A stretch of DNA of 64,000 nt from Plenodomus lindquistii (taxonomy: Eukaryota; Ascomycota; Dothideomycetes; Pleosporales; Leptosphaeriaceae), in assembly GCA_025504975.1 (NCBI GenBank), contig JANUWI010000003.1, positions 3,472,001 to 3,536,000 of the forward strand. The letters run 5' to 3'. This document shows positions 56,333 through 64,000 of the stretch, piece by piece; position 1 is the stretch's first letter; every line of letters starts with the position of its first letter. A program made the position numbers and the translations under genes. The notes beneath the pieces are model-generated. The model was not told the origin of the DNA and did not search any database. It was given only the letters and a program-made list of their open reading frames with translations.

Positions 56333-57031
56333 GTCCGTTGATTATTCATTGATGGTCGAGTGCGCTATCAAGGAGGCCGATCGTGATAATGGAGATATAA
56401 GGCGATCATCGTGAACTGTTGGCGTTGCAAATACTATCTGCAAGCGTTGAAGTTCGGTAGCGTCGGTGTTGTGAGGAAGCCGACTTGGACTTGCTGACAA
56501 AGGCATGGATTAGGCGCGGCCTGCGAGGAACCCGTTGGACTTCATCACTCCGTCATCTGTGCAGACTTTCATCGAGGCGAGATTCACAGAGATTGCATTC
56601 ACCCGCGAAGCTTCATTGTCATTGGATGAGTCTGAAAAGCCAAAATCAGATGGCACAGATGAGGCGTCCAATCTAGAGCTGCCACAGCCTCTCAGTCACT
56701 CCTGGTGTCGGCCAGTTACGATGAGGCGAATGTTGGAGAAGAGGTATATATTAAGCCGCTAAAGTATCGCTGTAGACGGTGGACGTTCCCCTCAATTTTC
56801 TAGGGTCGATGGTTCCGACGATGTGGGGAAGCTACAGGCCAGCTCGGGGATCGCTTTACTTACCCCACGAACCACAGCACGCTCAATGCATATATGCAAA
56901 TGTTAGAGACGTATGGGTCTTGATGAGAGAGACTGTTTCAACAAGTTTCACCAGGTCTCCTTGATTCTTCTTTTCTCCTTTACGAATCTTTTCTTAATAC
57001 CATAACTACCTACACCCAAAGGTTGCCCCAC
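56333..57031. promoter_or_regulatory. Divergent intergenic region between DUF924 and P450 genes
   Basis: Outward-facing starts on both sides. Small frames in it have no support. It should hold both promoters. Confidence 0.45.
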
Positions 57032-58718
57032 ATGTACACCCTCGTCATCGTTGCCCTGTTCCTTGCCAGCCTCGCAGTTTATACTCGCTACAATAATAGG
57101 CCTCCGCCAGGTCTCAAGACTGCCCCGGGTCCGAAGGGTCTACCAGTTCTGGGAAATGCACACCAACTTGGCGCAAAACCACATCGACAGATCACTGCAT
57201 GGGCACGGGAATATGGCGACCTGTACAAGATTCGCCTGGGCTGGAACGACTGGTATATGATCTGTTCGCCCGCCGCCTGCAAGGAAATCCTCGATAAGCA
57301 GTCTGCGCATACATCCTCGCGAGCACCGCTTCCTGTCGCTAGCGATGCCCTTTCTGGCGGCATGCGTTTTTTATTCATGGAGTACGGACCAGAGTGGAGG
57401 AAATTGCGAGGGATCAGTCATAAGTTATTGACCCCGGCGGTGAGCGCAACTTTCAAGCCTAGTCAAGAGTACGAGGCCAAGATGCTGTGTGAAGAGATCC
57501 TGAAAGCTGTGGATGAGAAAACGGGCACTGAGGCGAGCTACAAGGCGATTAGGCGATACACGGTCAGCGTAATCATGACAAGTACTTATGGGCGGAGGAT
57601 ACCAGAATGGGTACGTCTAAAATGTTTACGCCATTCAAGATCGTTCTTGCTCGTGAGCTAACATTGCAATGCAGGACTGCGAGGAAGTACATAAAATCTA
57701 CTCACTCATGTCCGACTTTAGCACTATCGCCAAACCCGGAGCCTATCTCGCTGACACTCTTCCGTTCCTGCGCGCTTTACCTCCACGTCTTCAGTGGTGG
57801 CGCAAAGGTTTAGAACCCTACTTCAACAAACAAGCCAAACTCTGGATGTCTTTGTTCAACTCGCTCAAGACGCAGATTGAGACTAAGTCAGCCCCGGAAT
57901 GTTTCGTGAAGCAGCTCATCGACAGCGACTTTGCCTCCCAGGGCATCTCCGAACTCCAAGCCGCCTTCCTCGCAGGCAGCATGATAGAAGCTGGCAGCGA
58001 AACCACCAGTGCCGCTCTGAACACTGCAATCTTGTATCTTTCCGCGCATCCTGAGGCCAGAGCAAAAGCTCACGAAGAGCTTGATCGAGTTATCGGAAGA
58101 CAACGGTCGCCCGACTTCACCGACGAGGCCTCTCTGTCCTACATTCGAGCCATAGTCAAGGAAACCGTCCGCCTTCGCCCTGTGACCAATATCGGAACCC
58201 CACACTACACCACCGCGCCCATATCTTACAACAACATCCACATCCCCGCCCACTCCGTTGTGTGCCTCCAACAGTACCCCATTCACTACAACTCTGCGAT
58301 CTACACGAATCCGGAGTCCTTCGTTCCAGATCGCTTCCTCGGCTACACTCAGGGCTCAGGCCACTATGCCGCAGGCCCTGCCGAGGCGCGCGACCACTGG
58401 GCCTTTGGAGCAGGGAGGAGGATCTGCTCAGGTGTACATTTGGCGGAGAACAGCATGTTCATTGTTTTGGCGAAGCTGTTATGGGCTTTTGATATTCTGC
58501 CGCCGCTTGGAGAGGATGGAAGGGAGGTACAGGTCGATACTGGAGATGATGCGTTTGATGCGGTAGGTAGCACGACAATGGCAAAGGTGTACAAGGTTAG
58601 ATGGGTTCCGCGAGGTGATTGGGCTAGGGATGCGGTAGTGAGAGAGGCAGAAGAGGCGAAGAGGGAGGGGTACGTGCTTCGTGGTGTCAAGGTGGGGGAG
58701 AGTGGTGTTGAGGTGTAA
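57032..58718 (+). CDS. Cytochrome P450 monooxygenase
   Basis: Exons 57032-57610 and 57675-58718 (64-nt intron with gctaac branch site) give 540 residues. An N-terminal membrane anchor (TLVIVALFLASLAVY) is followed by the Pro-rich hinge PPPGLKTAPGPKGLPVLG. The I-helix oxygen motif is MIEAGSETTSAAL, the K-helix ExxR is ETVR, and the heme loop is FGAGRRICSG with the axial Cys444. All P450 hallmarks are intact. The order and GPKGLPVLGNAHQLG start are typical of fungal CYP families for fatty-acid, xenobiotic or secondary-metabolite oxidation. Substrate cannot be told. No other secondary-metabolite genes surround it. Confidence 0.92.
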
Positions 58719-59081
58719 TAGGCGCCAGGTGAAGGGTATGACTGTGGGAACATGCAATACTATCGTATTATAGGGGGCCGAACGACCCATCTGAATGCTT
58801 CCGTACCGCCTCGGGGTGAGCTCATAGCCGCAAATGACTTGTTCTTCGACATCACTTGCCTTGTGGTACGCACCTGCTCTTTCACACCTCGTCAGGCGAT
58901 GACGTTTTGCGCCTTCGTGACGCGCTTGCTGCAATAATCACAACATACCTTCTACCTAGCGTGGTGTGCGATTCTTAACCGCGCATTTAGCTTCATCAGC
59001 CTTCTCCTAATTGCTTATGAGCACCGTGTGACCACAGCGTTCCACTCCGTCCGTCACACCGCCACCAGACAGCTTCCTTCA
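58719..59081. other. Short intergenic region
   Basis: 363 bp between tandem genes; nothing recognised. Confidence 0.45.
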
Positions 59082-60757
59082 ATGTCACCGAGCAGGAGGT
59101 CCTCGTCTTTGGCCGCATCGGAATGCTCGCCCTTGCCCTCATCAAACTCGCCTAGTGCTCTGCGCAGCAACCTAGATCAAATCCTGGATGGCTTGACATC
59201 ATCGCCGTCAACATCATCCACACCAACGACTCTATCATCCCCACTACCGCCTTCACGAGCCAACGAGGACGTGACAACGGCCGAGGACATTGAAGCAGAA
59301 CGATACAGCAGTGAGGACGGGAGGGAGGATGAGATTCAGTACGGCGAAGTGCAGTATGACTTTGACGATGAGACGCGCGATGGATATGAGGACGAGGATC
59401 AGAGTATGACTTTGAGTGATGAGGACATGAACACCACAGAAAAGGAAAATAGGCACGAGGGCGAGAAGGCAGTCAACACTAGCACCAAAGACAGTGTCGT
59501 AAGGAAAGCTGTTGCAACACCACCTCGCCTAACCCTCACCAATGTCTACGTCCACCCCCATTCAGTAAGCCCAGGCAAGAAATCGACTCACACGCAAGAC
59601 ATGATCAAAGGCAATACGATGGAAGATGTTCTGAACACATCTTACATGACGGGAAGGACGACATCGTATCAGTGGACTAGCGGCGTCTACGTCGGGAATG
59701 GGCTTGTCACTACGGACGAACAATTACGAAGGAATAGCCTCCGGGCCAGGATCAACAAAGAACTCACGGAGAAATGGGAGCAGCAGCAGCTTCTCCCTCA
59801 AGCCCCCGCAGAACAGGATCGATATGACAGCGATACCACGCCAGAATCGGAACCACTCGGAAATTATCAAAGCAGCTTTCCGTCCGACCAGAACGAAAAT
59901 GGCGAGCGAGCCGCAGTGTCTACACGACAGGTAAGCGTGCACTTCTTTCTGACCCTGTATCAATTATATTCAAGAGACTGATAATCGAACAGAAGTCGGA
60001 ACTCCACTCCGAAGACTCGAGCACAGGAAAGACGAGCCACAAGTACAAACCGTCTATGATTTCTGCCACACCGGCGCCTCGAACAGGAAATAAGAAACGT
60101 CTCTCTCTTTCACCTACTAAGCACCAACGCAAGGCTTCCTCTACAGACTCACTCGAGAAGATAGTCCATGAAGTCCTCTTTGACAACCTAGATCCAGAAG
60201 AGCGAGCTGAGCTGGAAGAATTGGACAAGTACAGAGACGACGATCTAGCACCGCTAGCCGACACGATTGCATACAATGATGACGGTTTCGGCCTCGTAGA
60301 TTGTGGTACCCCTGTGAAGGATGCGTACAAGTTATATTTGAGAGAGAGGTCGCGAAGCATCCGTGGCGAGGAATCAGTTGCGGATGCGAACATTGGAGAA
60401 GAAAGGGAAGAAGAGGTTGAGGGGGAACATCTGAAGACAATCTTGTTGCCCGAGCCTGATACATCGCTTGCAGCATTCTCTCCACAGTCGACGTTGGGAG
60501 ATATATCGAAGCCCGATCCCAACCCGCTGTTGCGCAAGGTTGCTCATGATGGTGATTATGAGGAAGAAAGCTCCGTCAACCATGTAGCACTGATTGGACG
60601 ATCTAGAGCTCAGTATGCTGGATATGTCTTCTCCACTGTTTTCAGGTCGATCGTCACGTTATTGCTTGTGCTGTTCGTCGCACATTGCGTGCAATTTGTG
60701 GCGTGGATGATGAGCGTTTACCGCGAGGGGCCGGGGCGTAGAGAGCTTTGGGTCTGA
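59082..60757 (+). CDS. Hypothetical protein, disordered with a C-terminal transmembrane anchor
   Basis: Exons 59082-59930 and 59993-60757 (62-nt intron) sum to 1614 nt, giving 537 residues. The first 280 residues are Ser/Thr-rich, then acidic (YSSEDGREDEIQYGEVQYDFDDE). The second exon holds a basic KKRLSLSPTKHQRK and a helical, acidic block (VLFDNLDPEERAELEELD). A single C-terminal hydrophobic segment (STVFRSIVTLLLVLFVAH) suggests a tail-anchored protein with the bulk in the cytosol or nucleoplasm. I do not recognise the family. Confidence 0.65.
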
Positions 60758-61461
60758 TGGCCCTCGCTCCAGATGGGAGGAAAGGTTGGTGGGTTTGGCG
60801 ATCAAAATATACCGTAGTATGTATGGACCTCTACAAGCTGTTCTGAGCCTGGAAGACCTAATACAGTAGACTATCAAAAGTGTGTTTTCAGACATAACAA
60901 TAGTGTCTGATATCCTTGCCCCCCGGTGTTGTTTTCGTGACAAAACCCATACTGGTACGTGCTTGAGGTTGGTCGCTTCACCTTCATCACCATTTAACAG
61001 GCGATTGTGCCGTAGGTCTGATTATATTGGGGTTAGGACATGTGATCGGGATGGTAGTGATTGTATACAAACCAGATTACCAAGTGGTCTCCTGGAACAC
61101 CGTAAACCTCAGCGCGATAAGGATGCCAATATAGATGATCCAGACACGTGATAGATCGCGAAGAATCATCGTTCGCAAAGTGGCTGAGGATGAATTAGGG
61201 GGTATCGGCAGCGTTAGTGTAAGGGAAAGTTGGCGGGAGATTGTTTGTCGTTCGGATCTCATACACGAGATGATCTTGGCAAACGATGATTCCACTGCTA
61301 TCTGCTGGGTATGAGGCGGGTAAAAGACTTTCATTGATTCTGTGCTGGGCTCTCGACCTATGTTCGTTTGTACGCGTGCGCTGTCACAAGCATGATAAGC
61401 GACACGCTCGTACGCGTCTAGTGGTAGATGTGCCGACTGATGACCTGCTAGACTCATCTGT
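60758..61461. other. Intergenic between convergent genes
   Basis: 704 bp with no supported gene; frames here are short and unlike known families. Confidence 0.45.
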
Positions 61462-62586
61462 CTAAGCTATCTCGTCATAGGGTATCCTCTCTTTTGCAGC
61501 CGTTCGCATCTTGTCGTCCAAGAGGCTCATGAGTACCTTGTCTTCACCTCTCTTCATCCACGACGCGTCATGTGCTAGCGCGATGTGAAAGCCGTGATCT
61601 TTCTCCATAGTCCGTATCTTCGCGATGGTATCATGTGCATCGTCTATGTCCATATGGAGAGATATTTTTTGAGTGCCAGGACCCTGGAACTCCGCTATGC
61701 TGCAAACACCGTCGAGTAGTGCCCTGTCTCCGTCAACGATCGCATCAACACATAGTCCCCCGAGCCTTACCTAGAATGGCAGCCTGTTTGTCAGCGAAAG
61801 TTAGCACAGATCAAGTCAGTTCAGACTTCTTGACGTACAATCACTGCCCAGTAGAACCCATTCGCCATTGCTGAGCCTGGCTGCAGCAGCAAGATTACCC
61901 GGCATATGACCTGGCGCGTCCAGTATCCAGAAACTTCCGTCGCCGAAGAAGTTCAGGGCCTTCTCAAATGGACCAAATCGCTCCCAAACACCGTCCAGCT
62001 CAGACCATTTCTCGGTAGCTTGTTCAGGATCGAAGAAACGACCATCCCATTGCAAGTCCGGATTCTTCATGTGACCAGGCGCACAGTACGATGACGTTCC
62101 AGGCCCAAAGAAAGCGGTTGCATTGTGAAATACATCGCTAATAGGTCTCGAATGATCCCAATGCGCATGGCTTTTCATCGTGAGTTGTCAGAATGGATCT
62201 AGAGGCTAAGGACCTACCTGAATAGTATTGTATCAATCTGGTCTGCGGATATACCTCTTTCCGATAGTTGTTGTACTATGGTCCTCCGAGGGCCAACATG
62301 GTTGACGAGCTCTAGCATATACTTGTTTACCCAAGGTGTGTAACAGCTGCGATCCTAGCGACTCGTGAGTACCCAAGTAGCATGGAAAACAACATCAGCC
62401 ACATACTTCGTCAAGCCCTAGATCCCAAAGGATATGCCTTTCTTGATGTACTATGTAAAACGCCCAGTTATACATGCGAAATACACCACTCTCACCGTCA
62501 TGCATGCGACTACGATCAGCGAGAAAACTGCCACCATCTAGGAGGGACAGCTTGACGAAAGCATCAGTCTGAGGAATACTTGCCAT
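61462..62586 (-). CDS. Metallo-beta-lactamase-fold hydrolase, AHL-lactonase-like, five exons
   Basis: Exons 62586-62407, 62354-62218, 62170-61839, 61783-61771 (13 nt) and 61723-61462 sum to 924 nt, giving 307 residues. The metal motif HAHWDHSRP (HxHxDH) is intact. Further ligands are the His in LDAPGHMPGN, the Asp in VLLGSDC, and a late His (HIALAHDASW). The N-terminal FVKLSLLDGGSFLADR and YIVHQERHILWDLGLDE strands fit lactonase-type MBL proteins (AttM/AiiA-like), which open acyl-homoserine lactone or other lactone rings. Fungal members may detoxify bacterial signals or mycotoxin lactones, but none is proven here. The 13-nt exon codes Cys-Cys-His-Ser and is required for the frame. Confidence 0.82.
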
Positions 62587-63024
62587 CTCGAGCAAAATGA
62601 TCGCTGTTCCAATAGGTCGGCGTACCCATGGAAAGTTTATCGTTATTGCGCCAACATGGACCACACCTCGAGGAATGACCAATCCACAGAGCAATGACTG
62701 ACTCCCTAATTGATCGGCATTCTAGTATATTGCAGAGATGTCAGACGCCCCCCACATGGTGAAGGACGGTATCTCGTACACGCTGGTATTCGCCCCGCCC
62801 CACTGCTTTAGCGTAGTAATAAGAGCGGGGTAAAACCTTCCCCACGGATGACATTCCGCGATTTCCTGTGGTCTGCCACTAGCAATCACCGTGGACCCTT
62901 ATTCGACAGGAGCAGGAGCACGTCACCCTTGGGTACGTGGTAGTAACTATCCATAGCAAAGTCACAGCGGGGAGCTGATATTCACTCGCAGAATCAATTC
63001 GCAGAGATTTTCGCATGACCAAGA
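62587..63024. promoter_or_regulatory. Divergent intergenic region between lactonase-like and esterase genes
   Basis: Outward-facing starts; 438 bp. No coding feature recognised. Confidence 0.45.
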
Positions 63025-64000
63025 ATGTCGGCTACATTGAAGCATCCGAGCCTGGGTGAGCTACGAGGGAACAAGGTAGATGGCGTCGTACAGTTCCTGG
63101 GCTTGAAGTACGCGACTCTTAGGAATCGTCTTGCAAACGCAGAACTAGTTGAGGAATATGGTTCCCAGATCACGGACGCGACAAGATACGGGTAAGCATC
63201 CAGTGCGAACCAATGAAAGTTCTGTAACGTACTGATAGCCGTCAGACCACCCCCAGTATCACCAATTGGCGCCATCAACAACGAGTTCAATTTTATCCAG
63301 AAGACATTACCGTTACCCGATGTCTCGCCGCATTCTGCTATCGAAGGGCTGAATCTAAATATCAGCATACCATGCAACGAGGACGGCAAGATTGATCCTA
63401 ATGCAAATCTGCCAGTTTACGTGTTCATTCATGGCGGCGGCTTTGCTGTAGGCTCAAGTTGGTATCCGCACTATGATCCAGCACCTCTGGTCAGATTATC
63501 TGTGGAGAAGAAGAAGCCAATCATTGGCGTGACGATTAAGTGAGTGCATTTATGACTTGAACTCGCCATCGACTAATCGTGCCAGCTATCGTTTGGGCGC
63601 TCTAGGCTTCATGACATCAGAAGAATTACGGAAAGCAGGATATCAGCCGAATAATGGCCTGCGAGATCAACGAGTCGCTTTGCGATGGGTCAAGAAATTT
63701 ATTGGTGGATTTGGTGGAAACGCGGATGAGGTCACGACAGCTGGAGAGAGCGCTGGTGGAGGTGAGTAAGATTAGGAAATCAGCAGGGTCATTATTAACG
63801 TGTGCAGTTTCTGTAACCATGCTACTCTGCTCCGAAGAACCCTTGATGAAGCGATGTCTCAGCACGGGCGGAGCTGTATTGCTCTTCGCGCCTATACCAA
63901 AAGAAGTAACCGAAGCAGCTTATGAACAAGTCATTGAAGCACTTGGCCTGAAAGACAAATCGCCGGAAGAGCGGATCGAGGCTCTTCTCAGAGTACCGGT
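63025..64000 (+). CDS. Type-B carboxylesterase/lipase, 5' part, cut by window end
   Basis: Exons 63025-63191, 63246-63539, 63586-63761 and 63808-64000+ (introns 54, 46 and 46 nt). Carboxylesterase landmarks: GNKVDGVVQFLGLKYAT, the oxyanion loop VYVFIHGGGFAVGSSWY, NYRLGALGF, LRDQRVALRWVKKFIGGFGGN, and the nucleophile elbow TTAGESAGG with the catalytic Ser. No signal peptide from Met at 63025, so probably intracellular. The acid and His of the triad would lie beyond the window. It is divergent with the lactonase-like gene, so the two hydrolases may share a promoter. Substrate is unknown. Confidence 0.87.

Noticed and set aside
1..64000. CRISPR arrays, bacterial operons, riboswitches, prophage or intact transposons
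   Set aside because: None seen; gene structure is eukaryotic throughout and no regularly spaced repeats or transposase motifs were found.

Overview
The window is nuclear DNA from a filamentous ascomycete (Pezizomycotina, most likely a Dothideomycete; the class is inferred only from gene content). Genes lie on both strands and are split by short GT-AG introns, mostly 46-66 nt, with CTAAC/CTGAC-type branch sites. They encode fungal families: C2H2/fungal-specific transcription factor, P450, tyrosinase, spherulin-4 and hybrid histidine kinase. AT-rich, GC-poor islands resemble decayed repeats. Most gene models below were built by joining exons whose reading phases agree. For these, the summed exon length is a multiple of three.

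Layout. 0-10 kb: an RBR ubiquitin-ligase gene broken by an in-frame TAG, a trans-aconitate-methyltransferase-like enzyme, a seven-exon tyrosinase, a LanC-like protein and a single-pass membrane protein. 10.8-40.4 kb: a nearly complete nicotinate catabolic (HXN) cluster in the order hxnY, hxnZ, [spherulin-4 gene, decayed small secreted protein], hxnV, hxnN, hxnM, hxnX, hxnP, hxnR, [AT-rich island], hxnS, hxnT. It has three divergent pairs (Y/Z, V/N, S/T), a pathway C2H2 regulator and two transporters. Only the short-chain reductase hxnW is not evident. 41-48 kb: two small hypothetical genes, a second AT-rich patch and a large hybrid histidine kinase. 48-64 kb: ordinary genes (Jac1-type co-chaperone, cytidine deaminase, atypical SDR, hypothetical membrane proteins, DUF924, P450, metallo-beta-lactamase-fold lactonase-like enzyme) and a carboxylesterase cut by the window end.

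How the genes work together. By analogy with Aspergillus nidulans, HxnP/HxnZ import nicotinate or its derivatives. HxnS hydroxylates nicotinate to 6-hydroxynicotinate, and HxnX and HxnV hydroxylate the ring further. HxnT reduces it, HxnM opens the cyclic imide, HxnN removes the amide nitrogen, HxnY acts late, and HxnR activates the set.

The most unusual feature is a tRNA-Pro gene at 54902-55043. Its D-stem is split by a 53-nt insert with every mark of a spliceosomal intron (gtaagt, ctaac, tag), in addition to the usual 17-nt anticodon-loop intron. Removing both gives a 72-nt tRNA with a perfect acceptor stem.
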